Shown here: piece after piece, positions 1 through 10,217 of the stretch
How positions within the stretch are numbered: position 1 is the stretch's first letter
How the letters are laid out: each line of letters begins with the position of its first letter
Assembly: GCA_001839685.1 (NCBI GenBank)
Contig: MLAK01001026.1
Span: 85,253 to 149,252 of the forward strand
Direction: 5' to 3'
DNA length: 64,000 nt
From: Tritrichomonas foetus
Taxonomy: Eukaryota > Parabasalia > Tritrichomonadida > Tritrichomonadidae
Program-made: the position numbers and the translations under genes
The notes under the pieces: model-generated
What the model was told of the DNA's origin: nothing
Databases searched by the model: none
What the model saw: only the letters and a program-made list of their open reading frames with translations

Positions 1-1012
1 TGCTGAAGTGACAGACGTCGAGGTTGAGGTCAAAGAAAACGAAAAGAAGGAGAAAACATTCACCGCCAAATCAATCACAGTTAAAACAGATGATGGTGAA
101 CAGGTTATCAAAGTGAACGCTGATGATGTTGTTATTGTTCAAAATGGCTCAATGACAGATGCCGCTGTTCTTGGTACAATGACAGAACCAGTCAACATGA
201 ATTTGGAACCAACATCATTCAAAGTTTGGGAGAAATTGGCTGAAATTGATCCAGTCGCTTTTGGAAATCCAAAGCCATTCTTGAGATCACAAGCTGAATC
301 ATTATGGTACTCATTCTCAGTAACCATCAACAACAATCCAAAGTTCTTAGAGCGTGAAATCGAATGGAGTGGAAACGAGCCAGGAACAGGCGCTCTCGTT
401 ACATTCAAAGACTCCAACTGGCTTATGTCAATTGTTGTTCCAAAACAACCTCACTTCCCGAACCAACCAGAGAACTGCCACGTTTTCTGGGGCTATGGAC
501 TCTTCCCAGACCGTGTTGGTAACTTCGTGAACAAGAAGATGATCGATTGCACTGGTGCCGATATCCTTCAAGAGCTTATTGGACACTTAAGATTCGATCA
601 AGATGTACTCGAAGGTGCAATCTGCCGAACATGCGCAATGCCATACATCACATCAATGTTCATGACACGTAGCAAGGGAGATAGACCACTCCCATGTCCA
701 AAGGGATCAACAAATCTTGGCTTCACTTCACAGTTTGTTGAAATTCCAGGAGATGTCGTTTTCACAGTCGAATATTCAGTTAGAGCAGCTCAAATGGCTG
801 TCTATCAGATTTGCAACATCAAGAAGCCAATTCCAAAGGTTCACCATTATGAACTCAACCCAATCATCCAAGCCAAGGCTGTTGCAAAGTCTTACCGCGA
901 TTCACCACAGGGAACTTTGTTCTCAATCTTGGCTACAGCTGGTGCCGCCGTTGGTGTCGCTTATGCTGTTAAGAAACTTATCCCAATTGTCAAGGCTAGC
1001 CTTAAGAAGTAA
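1..1012 (+). CDS. ohyA: Oleate hydratase (67 kDa myosin-cross-reactive antigen family), 5'-truncated by window
   Basis: This is the C-terminal part of an FAD-dependent fatty-acid double-bond hydratase (oleate to 10-hydroxystearate in bacterial relatives). The frame is open from base 2, so the true start lies before the window. Family hallmarks are visible: NGSMTD near residue 46, a run HFPNQPENCHVFWGYGLFPD, MPYITSMFMTR, then FVEIPGDVVFTVEYSVRAAQMAVY near the substrate and FAD site. The N-terminal Rossmann FAD motif is missing only because of the window edge. The last 35 or so residues form a hydrophobic segment (SILATAGAAVGVAYAV) followed by a lysine-rich end, which looks like a tail anchor or amphipathic membrane foot. 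The family is mainly bacterial, so lateral acquisition is likely. It ends with TAA. Confidence 0.92.
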   Translation, partial: AEVTDVEVEVKENEKKEKTFTAKSITVKTDDGEQVIKVNADDVVIVQNGSMTDAAVLGTMTEPVNMNLEPTSFKVWEKLAEIDPVAFGNPKPFLRSQAESLWYSFSVTINNNPKFLEREIEWSGNEPGTGALVTFKDSNWLMSIVVPKQPHFPNQPENCHVFWGYGLFPDRVGNFVNKKMIDCTGADILQELIGHLRFDQDVLEGAICRTCAMPYITSMFMTRSKGDRPLPCPKGSTNLGFTSQFVEIPGDVVFTVEYSVRAAQMAVYQICNIKKPIPKVHHYELNPIIQAKAVAKSYRDSPQGTLFSILATAGAAVGVAYAVKKLIPIVKASLKK

Positions 1013-1396
1013 TTTTTTTTTTAATAATCTCTTCATAGATAATTTACTAAAAAATCAAAAAAAAAAATTGTTGATATTTTTTCTTTTTATATCTTTATAG
1101 ATATTTTATCAATGAATGAATTCATAAAGAATCTCTTTTATATAATGTACAGGTTTCTTTTAGAATCAAATGGGAAATGATTTAGCATGAATGAGAAATT
1201 TAGGTGATGCATTACATGGTTTTGTGAATATTAAACAATGATAGAATGATTGATTGATGTGAACTTTAACTAACAATCTTCAAATCTGGATTCGAAAAAT
1301 GTATGAGGGATTTCACCATTTATCATGAAAAAGTGAAATTAAGGTCAATTATAGGTCAATTATTTCGGAGATACATTTTTGAACACAAAATATAAA
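1013..1396. other. Intergenic, AT-rich, upstream of PB1-like gene
   Basis: No gene is visible. Two direct copies of a GGTCAATTA motif lie 30 to 55 bases before the next ATG and could belong to its promoter. Confidence 0.5.
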
Positions 1397-2113
1397 ATGC
1401 TTACTCAGACAGACGAAATTCAAAATTTTCTTGATAAAATGATGTTCCAAGAAGAAGAAAAAAGCAACAAATTAAAGACTCATATCGAAGAACTCACAAA
1501 ACAATTAAATGCTCACAGTCCATCATCAGATTCCAAAAGACAAATTACTCACGGCGAAGATGTCATTTTACACTTCGGTAACAACAAATTTGACAAAGTA
1601 ATTAAATCTACAGCAACAATCGACGATTTATTCGGAATGGCCAAAGTTATGATTGGAACAGACACAGTTGGATATCGAGACAGAGACGATCAAGGGGGAA
1701 CAGTCTGGTTGAGAACTACACGAGATCTTCATTATATGTTTGTGAGGTATTTTTCCCAAAAATTACCATTCATGCAAATTATTGCGATTCAGCCAAAAGA
1801 TATTGCTAATATTTCGCAATTCAATTTAAGGAAAGAAATTATAAATAAAGAAGACTCAGCTGTTTTTCGATGTGAATCAGCTGGGAGTGAACTTCCTCTC
1901 ATTTTTTTGGCTATTCCCTCAAATTTCAATCAAAATGATGGATTTTTATATCTGAAAGCTATTTTCGGAAATTTCTCTTCATTAATGTTTGTAGATGAGG
2001 CAGATGATATGATTACAGTTGACTCAGAAGAATCTTGGGAATACTGCATTGAGTCAGGATGTTCCTTGCCAAAAGCCGGAAGATATCCTCGATTATTAGT
2101 CAAAACACAATAA
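1397..2113 (+). CDS. Hypothetical protein with two PB1/ubiquitin-like halves
   Basis: I do not recognise a named gene. The ATG at 1397 is preferred over an upstream in-frame TTG. The first 45 residues are a charged, probably helical coiled coil (EEEEKSNKLKTHIEELTKQL). Two similar halves follow. The first runs from about residue 52 to 130 and carries GYRDRDDQGGTVWLRTTRDL. The second, about residues 155 to 238, carries MFVDEADDMITVDSEESWEY. Both fit the acidic OPCA-type loop of PB1 domains (D-x-D-D/E-x-D-hydrophobic-I/V-T-hydrophobic-x-S/T-x-E-D-L), which pair with basic PB1 partners in signalling scaffolds. The domain call is inference from pattern only. It ends with TAA. Confidence 0.6.
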   Translation: MLTQTDEIQNFLDKMMFQEEEKSNKLKTHIEELTKQLNAHSPSSDSKRQITHGEDVILHFGNNKFDKVIKSTATIDDLFGMAKVMIGTDTVGYRDRDDQGGTVWLRTTRDLHYMFVRYFSQKLPFMQIIAIQPKDIANISQFNLRKEIINKEDSAVFRCESAGSELPLIFLAIPSNFNQNDGFLYLKAIFGNFSSLMFVDEADDMITVDSEESWEYCIESGCSLPKAGRYPRLLVKTQ

Positions 2114-2484
2114 CTTTGTTTATAAATTCAAATAGATAACATTTTGATTTTTTTTAAGGAGAGTTTTTTGATGTTGTGAAGTAAAGTGGCACTTTTAATG
2201 GCCAAATTTTCTTTCAAATATTCCATTCTATTTTTTAAGTTAGAATCTCGATGACAGAAAAAGCTACTTAATAAAATAGAATGGAATGCAGTTTCTGAAT
2301 CAAATTTGCATAATAGCCTTATATTTAGAATAGAAAAGATTATCATAGTAAACTGGCGAATATGAAAAGGTCGGAAATTTCCCGACAATTTGAATTTTTT
2401 TTTTTATAAACGATCGTGTAATTGAATGGCTAAGGTGAAAAAATGCCGGTTTAGTGCGTTTATAATTTATTTGTATTTGCTTTA
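2114..2484. other. Intergenic
   Basis: No supported gene; small minus-strand frames here lack any family signal. A GGTGAAA motif at about 2432 lies 50 bases before the next gene and matches motifs seen upstream of several other genes. Confidence 0.5.
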
Positions 2485-2934
2485 ATGATGTCTTCAAAGA
2501 TTGCCAACGCGAAACAAGGAAACTCTCAAACACATAACACACGTGGAGCACTTCGTGTCATAGATAATAATGCAAGAGCTAACCAACTCACACCCACAGT
2601 AGCAGAAAAACCATTTGTACACCGTAAACCTAAATCCAAGAACGAAAACAATGTCAGAGCAGGATTAATTGCTAAACTTGAAGCAATCAAGCATTTCAAG
2701 ACATCATCGATTCATGATGACGATTCATCAAGTGATGATTTTTCCGACGAAGATTTTCAACAAATCAAAATGAAATTCGCTGATTTTGAAGAAATGGACA
2801 ATATTAGAATACCAACAATTGAAGATATGGATGAAATTTATGTCCGCAATACACAAGCGGCGAAAGAAACAACACAGCGCGAGTTTTTAATGGCTAGAAT
2901 CGAAAATGACCCTAGTTTTGGGCGCGTTCAGTAA
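2485..2934 (+). CDS. Small acidic protein with a destruction box; candidate securin or other APC/C substrate
   Basis: This 149-residue protein is mostly disordered by composition. Residues 20-28 read RGALRVIDN, a perfect match to the RxxLxxxxN destruction box recognised by the anaphase-promoting complex and similar to cyclin B boxes. No cyclin fold follows. The middle is basic (HRKPKSKNENN), and the C-terminal half is acidic and serine-rich (HDDDSSSDDFSDED), then carries FEEMDNIRIPTIEDMDEIY. A small protein with an N-terminal D-box, basic middle and acidic C-terminal half is the layout of securins (Pds1, PTTG), which diverge too far for sequence naming. A clear KEN box is absent. The function is inference. 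Initiation could use either of two adjacent ATGs (2485, 2488). It ends with TAA. Confidence 0.6.
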   Translation: MMSSKIANAKQGNSQTHNTRGALRVIDNNARANQLTPTVAEKPFVHRKPKSKNENNVRAGLIAKLEAIKHFKTSSIHDDDSSSDDFSDEDFQQIKMKFADFEEMDNIRIPTIEDMDEIYVRNTQAAKETTQREFLMARIENDPSFGRVQ

Positions 2935-3758
2935 TATATTCAATAGCCATACTCTTTTATCACTATTTTTATAAAAATTATTCTTTAGAAATTCTGAATT
3001 CTGAGTATTTATTTCTCCTATTTCTGATTACTCCTATTTACATTAAAAAAGCTATTAGCCAAAAAAAGGATGGAGCTGGTAAAAATATCATTTCCATTTA
3101 TAAACTCACACATTTGTACATAATTCAATATTTGGCCTTAATGACATCATTACTTTCTAATTTGCCAATATGCATCTCTTTTTTCAAGAGAGTGAAAAAA
3201 CAATAATTCGCCCAGTGGAAAAAAATCAGGCGATATGAATAAAACTTAACGCATAAATTTTTTTTGCCTACTTTTCTCTCTCATTGATGGCAGCATGGCA
3301 ATGAAAGAAGATATCAGAGAAAAAAATCACCTCATTTTTTCAATAGTGATGATCATTCTATATTCAAAAAATTCAGCAATACATATTTGAGTGTTAATTA
3401 TTACAAAGATTGAATCAATTTTTGGTCATCCAGTAATCCTTTTTTATTTCCTTTGACAACGAATGAGATCATTTTCATGAATAAAAAAGTTTTTTCATAG
3501 TTTATAGATTACAAAAGATATAGAAGATTTTAAGAATGGAATATTTATAAAAAATAGGCATAATTACTTGAGATATTCAATCTACTAAATGAGATTTTCA
3601 TTTTTCCCAATGTTTCTCAAATTCTATCACTCAATTTTGAAACAATGAAACTTTTCTATACACCAATTTTATTCTCTATTGAAATTGTATCAACACAAAG
3701 CCAAATTCATATACAATTTTTCACCTTCAAGATCAAAATATATTTCTACATTGATTAA
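2935..3758. other. Intergenic with promoter motif
   Basis: No gene is seen. The segment is AT-rich. A 13-base motif TTTTCACCTTCAA at 3718-3730 lies 28 bases before the next ATG and is repeated exactly upstream of the WASP-like gene. Confidence 0.5.
3718..3730 (+). promoter_or_regulatory. Putative upstream element TTTTCACCTTCAA
   Basis: This exact 13-mer also occurs at 13568-13580 upstream of another gene. Variants of the TTTCACC core lie upstream of several more genes. A role in transcription is inference. Confidence 0.35.
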
Positions 3759-5624
3759 ATGACTTTTCCAACTCTTACCAACGCTGATACACAACATTTC
3801 CTCCAAATTTCCGCAATAGATATTACTGGAAGACAGAACGACTCGCAAGCTCAACTTCACGTCACGATCACATACATAAACAACACTCAATCACCGATCC
3901 AAATAGCATATTCGCCACCACTCGACAATACTTATATGGTTGAAAAAGTTAAAGCCACATCAAATGGCGTCAGTTTAGGCCCAGTTGAAAAACCAGATTA
4001 CCGCCCTTCAGTCAATAAATCAAATTCAATGGAGCTCGGCCTTCTTGACGAGCAGGAAACCTTCGTCACCAGACTCGGATCAGTCAAACCTGGATCAGAG
4101 TGTCAGTTAATTTTCGATATTACGGTTCGATCAGTTATGACATATACAGATGTATGTCAAACAATCATGAAGCTGACGGCCTCTGCTCACGGAAATACGA
4201 TTGGAATAAACGAAGTATTCATTTCGGGCATCAGATTCCAAATGATTGTCGATGTCAATTTATCGAGCTCGATTGTCGAAATCACATCAAATTTGGGCAA
4301 CTTGGATTTCGAAGCGCTTTCAGCAAACAGTGGACGTATTCATATCTCCAGCATACCAACCACTAACGAGCTTGATTATTCCATTAAATTGACAACTGTT
4401 GCAATCGACCTCAATAGGACCAGGCCGCGCGCAAATTCAGCACGTAGAGTTTATTCATATGGCCAAGTCAAGCCATCAGACGCGTGCAAGCTTCTTGTCG
4501 ATGCCCACAACACATCAGATATCATCGAAAAGTCCTGCCTGCTTGCTCAAGCGGCACATGGGTATCAGCAATCAACCGAAAATGTCATTACGGATATTGT
4601 TGTTCGCAACTTCCCCCAATACGATGGAGATATTTTGACGCTTGCGAAAAATACAGGCACAGAAATTTTGACGGCTATCCAGCCTTCTGCATGGATTGAT
4701 GATCGTCATGATAGTGTCTTTTCACCTTATGAGGGTTATTACATCCACAATTATTTGAATATGTGGAACGGCCGCACTTTCAAAGGACACGTTATTCACA
4801 ATCTCACAATTGGTGTTCATTCAATTATCTGCTTTGTCATTCTTCTCTTTTCAATTGTTCTCTGGGGGCTTATGAGAAAGAACGCAGTTGGCATCTTTTT
4901 CGGACTCGTTATCGCTCTTTATATTGGGCTCAATTGTTATTATATATTCAGGAAAAAGAGCTTGTATTGCAGACGTCTAAATAATGAAATTGTTTCTTCT
5001 GTTCGTCGAAATATCGTCCAATTTCGAACAGCAATTCCACCAGGCTACATCGATGCAACACCTTCTCCGGTTGCTACTGCAGGCATCTTCTGGAAAACTA
5101 TGTTTTTCGAACCAGGATTTGACGTGCTTTTGAGATTAGTGACAACTCTTGCTAGAAACCCAACAGATCCTTTATACTCAGATCCAAAAAGCTTCAGATC
5201 ACTCATGCTGCTTCACAGATACATCATTCCAATGGTATTTGCGTTTAATGATGAACCGAAAATGGCACAAATCGGCCTTATCGTGAAGAGCTTTAGAAAA
5301 GTAATCACTAACGCACTCTTGCAGGGATCCGAAGAAATCAAACAGTCAATTGAACAAGAGATTTATGATTCACTCGAAAATGAAAATGTAAGAGCATCAA
5401 GACCAATGAACTTGAGACACTTCACAATCGATGTTCCAGGTATTTTGGACTTGTTCAAGTCAATTTCAAACGCGGCTGCAGGAAGAACTGGCGCTAAAGG
5501 CGAAGAATTGAGACACCAGTTCAGCAGACTGAATGAAGCGATCAGGAATGCCGAAAGAAACGGAACTTTCGAGGAAATGAAGCAGACCATTAATAGTACA
5601 CCATACCTCGAATATTATAGTTGA
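3759..5624 (+). CDS. VIT-like domain protein with two transmembrane segments
   Basis: The N-terminal 150 residues resemble the VIT (vault/inter-alpha-trypsin) fold: paired strands TYINNTQSPIQIAYSPPLDN, then an ETFVTRLGSVKPGSECQLIF block that matches the conserved L-G-x-hydrophobic-x-P-G strand of VIT domains. Unlike inter-alpha-trypsin heavy chains, no von Willebrand A domain with a DxSxS motif follows. Two hydrophobic helices lie at about residues 350-370 (HSIICFVILLFSIVLWGLM) and 376-396 (GIFFGLVIALYIGLNCYYIF). They separate a roughly 345-residue N-terminal part from a 225-residue C-terminal part with helical character. There is no signal peptide, so both termini may face the cytosol. The role is unknown. 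It ends with TGA. Confidence 0.65.
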   Translation: MTFPTLTNADTQHFLQISAIDITGRQNDSQAQLHVTITYINNTQSPIQIAYSPPLDNTYMVEKVKATSNGVSLGPVEKPDYRPSVNKSNSMELGLLDEQETFVTRLGSVKPGSECQLIFDITVRSVMTYTDVCQTIMKLTASAHGNTIGINEVFISGIRFQMIVDVNLSSSIVEITSNLGNLDFEALSANSGRIHISSIPTTNELDYSIKLTTVAIDLNRTRPRANSARRVYSYGQVKPSDACKLLVDAHNTSDIIEKSCLLAQAAHGYQQSTENVITDIVVRNFPQYDGDILTLAKNTGTEILTAIQPSAWIDDRHDSVFSPYEGYYIHNYLNMWNGRTFKGHVIHNLTIGVHSIICFVILLFSIVLWGLMRKNAVGIFFGLVIALYIGLNCYYIFRKKSLYCRRLNNEIVSSVRRNIVQFRTAIPPGYIDATPSPVATAGIFWKTMFFEPGFDVLLRLVTTLARNPTDPLYSDPKSFRSLMLLHRYIIPMVFAFNDEPKMAQIGLIVKSFRKVITNALLQGSEEIKQSIEQEIYDSLENENVRASRPMNLRHFTIDVPGILDLFKSISNAAAGRTGAKGEELRHQFSRLNEAIRNAERNGTFEEMKQTINSTPYLEYYS

Positions 5625-6054
5625 GGAAATCTTGCATATAGTTTATTTATTTTATTTTTATTTGATTTTATTTAAAGCAAATATTCCTATTCTGCTTTTT
5701 CATTTCTTTTTCATCTTTTTCAGCAACTTTTTATATCGAAATAAATTTTTTATGAATACCCAATTTTAAAAACTAATCAATCAGTGAATGTTTATGTCTA
5801 TAAGTGATTTCTGGAAATTTTAATAACAAATCAAAAAAATGTTTAAAGTGAGAAGAAGTTGAAAATGTTTTAGCATTCATCAGGGAAAAATGGGTTCACT
5901 CAAATCACAAAAAAACTTCAAAATAAACAAAAAAGAAAAATAATATATAGATTGTTATATCATTCTATATTTATACGACTATAAATTCTATAAAATTGCG
6001 AATTCGCAGTTTCTTTTTGCCATTTAAATGATCAATTAAGTATGTCTAGTATAC
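5625..6054. other. Intergenic (convergent genes)
   Basis: AT-rich spacer between two converging 3' ends. I see no gene or repeat. Confidence 0.5.
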
Positions 6055-6867
6055 TTAAAATAAATTATCAATGTTTTCAATTTCGCTAAAAAGTCCGTTT
6101 GTTGGAAAGTCATCAAATTCGTAAAATGAAGAAATATCTTCTTCAGACAGGATGTTTTCAATAGGAATATTATCGGTTTCATTTTTATTTTCTTCATCAT
6201 TTCTGTGAACATCAAAATGATGATTGAATTGATTTTTATGAGCTGTTGTCTCTTTGTTTGGTGACTTTGTACTCTTTTTCTGAGTCTTAGTGATAATCTT
6301 AGATAGTTGCTGTTGTTTATAAAGCAAGAACATGCAAAGGCCATCATTATTATAATTCTGATTATAATTTCCGTTGGCGAAATTAACGTCATTAATGGTA
6401 GAGTTTGGACTTAAATTATTTGCAATATTTTTTAGTGATGGAACAAAGGGCTCAATCACTTTTTCTTTGTTGATGTATTTGTACCATCGATTTTTGACGT
6501 TATTGCCACTCCTTCCAACAAGCGAAGCTGCGATAGATACCCACTTTGGCCCAATCTCGCGATACTTTCGAATGATAATCTCGTCTTCTTCGGGCGTCCA
6601 AGGTTTCTTTTCGATATAATTTTTGAGCGTAATATTGTATCGATCTCGGCATTAGCGTGCTGTCCGTCCGGGCATTAATCGAGAGACGTCTTCCCAATTT
6701 TTTATATCTCCGACTCTTTGATAGTTGAGGCATAATTCGATAAGTTTGGCATCTTCTTCAGGAGTGAATCTCTTTCGGTTGGTGTTCTTCTTGCATTTGC
6801 CAAGGCTGGCATCGAAATTGATTGGCGCCTGGTTGATGAGATGGGGACAAGAAGGAGGGAGCATCAT
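6055..6867 (-). pseudogene. Myb R2R3 DNA-binding protein interrupted by an in-frame TAA
   Basis: Read as one frame of 271 codons, this encodes a two-repeat Myb protein of the kind that binds core promoters and regulatory sites in trichomonads. R2 begins RKRFTPEEDAKLIELCLNYQ and runs to LMPGRTAR. R3 contains KKPWTPEEDEIIIRKY and GRSGNNVKNRWYKYI. Between GRTAR and CRDRY, where Myb proteins carry glutamine (QCRDRY), the codon is TAA (6652-6654) instead of CAA. Everything downstream stays in frame, including an Asn/Lys-rich C-terminus with an acidic end. The interruption is one C-to-T change on the coding strand. It could be a recent pseudogene, an allele, an assembly error, or a readthrough site. 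Without readthrough only a 71-residue fragment is made. Confidence 0.85.
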
Positions 6868-7939
6868 TTCTCTCCACGATCCGCGAAAGTGAATCTGAAA
6901 TTTTTATTTTCTCTCAATTATCAAAATTTTGAGCTACTTCTTCACAAATAAATTCGAAATAAATGTCCAAAAAAAAAAAAAAAACTCAAAAATTTACGAA
7001 TATATTCAAAATTGAAAATGAAATAAAAAAAATCATCTGAATCATTTCTTAGAGATCTTTGAACAATGTGAACAAATATAAATGATATAAAATTTATTGA
7101 GTACACAAAATTCAGGGGGCGAATCCAACATTTTTTTTATGTTTGCGAAAAATCGATCAATTGTAATGTTACAAAATAACTTCTTCTATTTTTAGTATTA
7201 AAAGAAATTAAATAATGTTGTATACAAGAATAAAAATCTGAAAATGTAATTAAAACAAGATATGATATGAATTTAGTATTTTGACATTGAATACTTAGAG
7301 AAAAAATGAAGTCGAAATTTTGAATTCCCTTAACCTCATACTCGTTATCCCTTCAATCTAAATACCATCCGACCAATGGTGAATTTTGGCCTCAACGATC
7401 AAAATGTTATAAATTATTCATGTCGTTTTTTTAGGTGATTGTTGAAAAGAAGACAACTCGTGACAATTTTATTGCTGCAAACTAGATTTTCATTAAAAAT
7501 ATTTGCTGGATTTAACTTCTAGCTCGAAATTATCATGATTCATAATTGAAACTTTCCAATAGAAAAAAAAGAATACAAAATATCTTGCTAATATTAATCA
7601 TTAATGAAAATTTCAAGGTGAAAAAAACAATTCATGATTAATCATTTAATTTTTGAAAAAAATTGGGCCAACATCAGAACATTCTAACAATTTGTAATGT
7701 ACAAAATGAGCTTTCAATTTTTCTTTCATATATTTAGCTTTTTATTCACTAACAAAATTTTATTATTTGATTCAACACTCAATAAGAGAATTTCCTTTTT
7801 AATTTTGAAATAACAACAATTTTTAAGTTTATACAGTATTTTCTGATTCCTAAAATGCATTTTTTTATTTTCTTGGGTTTTGTTGAATTAAAAAAATTTT
7901 CAAGACGATAAAAAATTATATAAATTAAGTGAATTTTAG
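6868..7939. other. Intergenic
   Basis: About 1.07 kb of AT-rich DNA with short A and T runs. No gene, tRNA or repeat is supported. Confidence 0.5.
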
Positions 7940-9265
7940 CTAGACTCGTTTTCTTTCGCATAAATGAATGAATGTGCATAGTCTGCCCGCAGAAATTTTG
8001 GCGATTGAAGTTTTCAGTTGTTCAATAAACTTTGGTAAATACAATGTCACGAAGCTTTCACATTGTGACTTCATATTTCCAGTATAAGAACAGGCATTTG
8101 TGAATTGATCAATAATTTGTTGTTCAGAAAGTCCATCTTCAAATGCTTCAATAAGTTGTTGGGATAATTTCCTACAAAAATCACATTTCATCGAAGTATT
8201 GTCTGAATTTAAGTCATAATTAGAATTCAAATTGTCACTATTTGAATTCATTCCATATGCAACACTTCCTTTGCTTGATCTCCATCCTTCTACATCTGAC
8301 ATTGAGTATGAGTCACCAAAATTAAGATTTTTACTTGTAACATCAATAATTGTAGTTTTACTTCCATCTTCATAATAAATAACAGCACCTGTCATATAAT
8401 TATTTGTGGGTCTGATGAAATAATCTTGGTTTCCTGCACCTCCTCCAGGGACCTTATTTGGTGGATTCCCTCCTTGTGCAGTATGGATATGAGATATCAT
8501 CTTTTCTTGATTGTTTGTGACAACCTCGAATAAATCATATTCACCACAACCTGTACTCCAGCAACTACAATCACCATATTGTTGGGTTCGTGGAATTTGT
8601 GCATTGAGTGACCAGATTGCGGGCATGTCATTTCCTGAATAATCATGTGGCATTTTGAATTGCATTAAAACAACACGACTACCTTTGAATCCATGATAGG
8701 CTGGAATTCCTGGAAGATAATAACCACAATCATTTCCTTCACATTTTTCACCTGACCAAATATGGAATTCAGAAGTTGATGGGAGAGTGACATCATTTAA
8801 TGTTTGTGGAGATCCTGCACCAGCTTTTCCATCAGAGGCAGCAAAAGAAATGGAATTTCCAAAGTTTGGAGACCAGACACCACTGCCTGCAGTTCCACCC
8901 ATGGCATTTGTGAATACAATATTATCTGCTTGTTTTGTTTCCGCATTATAATATGTTTTACGATTATATTTATTACCATCTGGATAATAAACAGCAAATT
9001 TCTTGAGATTTAATGGCCCTCTAAAATGATAGGAAAATTCTTCATTTAAAGGTGCAAAGTTTCCATTATATGAATGTCCTTCTTTATTGCATTGACCACT
9101 ATTACCATCCATATATGTAACTCTTTGATATGTTCCTGATGTTCCTATATTTTGATATTCAACTTGTTCTACTTGATTACAATACCAGTTTCCATCTTCA
9201 AAGAAACAGTCACATATGACAGAGGAAATTAAAAAAGCAAACATGAAAATGAAGTCGGGTGACAA
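7940..9265 (-). CDS. Secreted TOS1-type beta-1,3-glucanase-like protein fused to a C-terminal saposin B domain
   Basis: The protein starts with a signal peptide (FIFMFAFLISSVIC; the next Met at codon 8 is an alternative start). Residues 19 to about 338 match the fungal TOS1/YJL171C cell-wall family (DUF2403 plus DUF2401), including DMPAIWSLNAQIPRTQQYG and CSCWSTGCGEYDLFEVV. Residues 242-247, EYDLFE, fit the ExDxxE catalytic signature of GH16-type glucanases. An Asn/Ser/Asp-rich linker (about 339-357) leads to a saposin B domain with all six cysteines (C361, C364, C392, C402, C430, C436). Saposin-type proteins in trichomonads include membrane-lytic lysosomal proteins. A lysosomal or secreted enzyme that digests fungal or other beta-glucan is plausible. 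The fusion looks novel to me. It ends with TAG. Confidence 0.82.
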   Translation of the reverse strand: MSPDFIFMFAFLISSVICDCFFEDGNWYCNQVEQVEYQNIGTSGTYQRVTYMDGNSGQCNKEGHSYNGNFAPLNEEFSYHFRGPLNLKKFAVYYPDGNKYNRKTYYNAETKQADNIVFTNAMGGTAGSGVWSPNFGNSISFAASDGKAGAGSPQTLNDVTLPSTSEFHIWSGEKCEGNDCGYYLPGIPAYHGFKGSRVVLMQFKMPHDYSGNDMPAIWSLNAQIPRTQQYGDCSCWSTGCGEYDLFEVVTNNQEKMISHIHTAQGGNPPNKVPGGGAGNQDYFIRPTNNYMTGAVIYYEDGSKTTIIDVTSKNLNFGDSYSMSDVEGWRSSKGSVAYGMNSNSDNLNSNYDLNSDNTSMKCDFCRKLSQQLIEAFEDGLSEQQIIDQFTNACSYTGNMKSQCESFVTLYLPKFIEQLKTSIAKISAGRLCTFIHLCERKRV

Positions 9266-10217
9266 ATGTCACATTTTTGATAGATATTATTTTCAATTCC
9301 TTGGCATTTTGTCGTCAATTATTTGCATTAAAATACATATATTATTTATTACGATCTAAAATATTGTGAATTTTAACTTATTCAAATACTTCTAAGAACG
9401 AACTATGCTGAATATTGCTCCTTTTTGTGTTTGTGATGGATTATTTGCTTCATTTTCCTTTTAGAAGTCAATGTTTCTTTTTCATTTTCACATCACTTTC
9501 ATATGTTTTTGATTGTTTTTACTGATGTTTCCAGTTTCCTGAGAATACAATTCTTGGATGTGATATTTTTTCGATCTGTAAAAAAACGGTTTGATTGTAA
9601 ATATTGATCAATTATGAAATTAACATTTGAATTTACATATTTATTTAATAATGAAAGCACTCTGGGTCTAGAATAATTAAGTCACTTCCACAATCGAGAA
9701 AAGGTGAAAAACACACTTTTCGTATGGTGAAAAAGAAAACAACTAATTTGAAAGTAAGTGATGATAAGTTTCTTCCAGTAAAGTTTATAAGCCTCCATAA
9801 CAAATTGCCAACATCAAATTCATAACAATGCTTTAATTCAAAATTGAATCAAAACTTTTTCAATGTAATTGGGAGAAGTTAATTCTCATTTTATCTTCGT
9901 TAGATATCGATGTATAAAAATTATATCAAGTAAATATATTTATTACTTACATTATACAACTTTTATGTCATAAAAGCTCCTTTATAACTTGAATTCATAC
10001 AGTTTTATTGAATTTTTCTTTTTCTTTCTCGACACACATTTCAAAAAATGGAAATTTCCCACAATACACTTATGTTCAATTTTTTGATTTCAAAAGATTG
10101 AAAGAGCAAAAAGTGGGAAATGTCTCAATATATCAGAATTAATGCCCAACCATTATGAAAAAAGAACCTTGAAAGGAAACTTTTTGAGAAGATTATTTTA
10201 TGTGAAAATTCAATGTT
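9266..10217. other. Intergenic (divergent promoters)
   Basis: Shared upstream region of the glucanase gene (minus) and the B56 gene (plus). AT-rich; no gene is seen. One GGTGAAA core lies near 9708. Confidence 0.5.
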
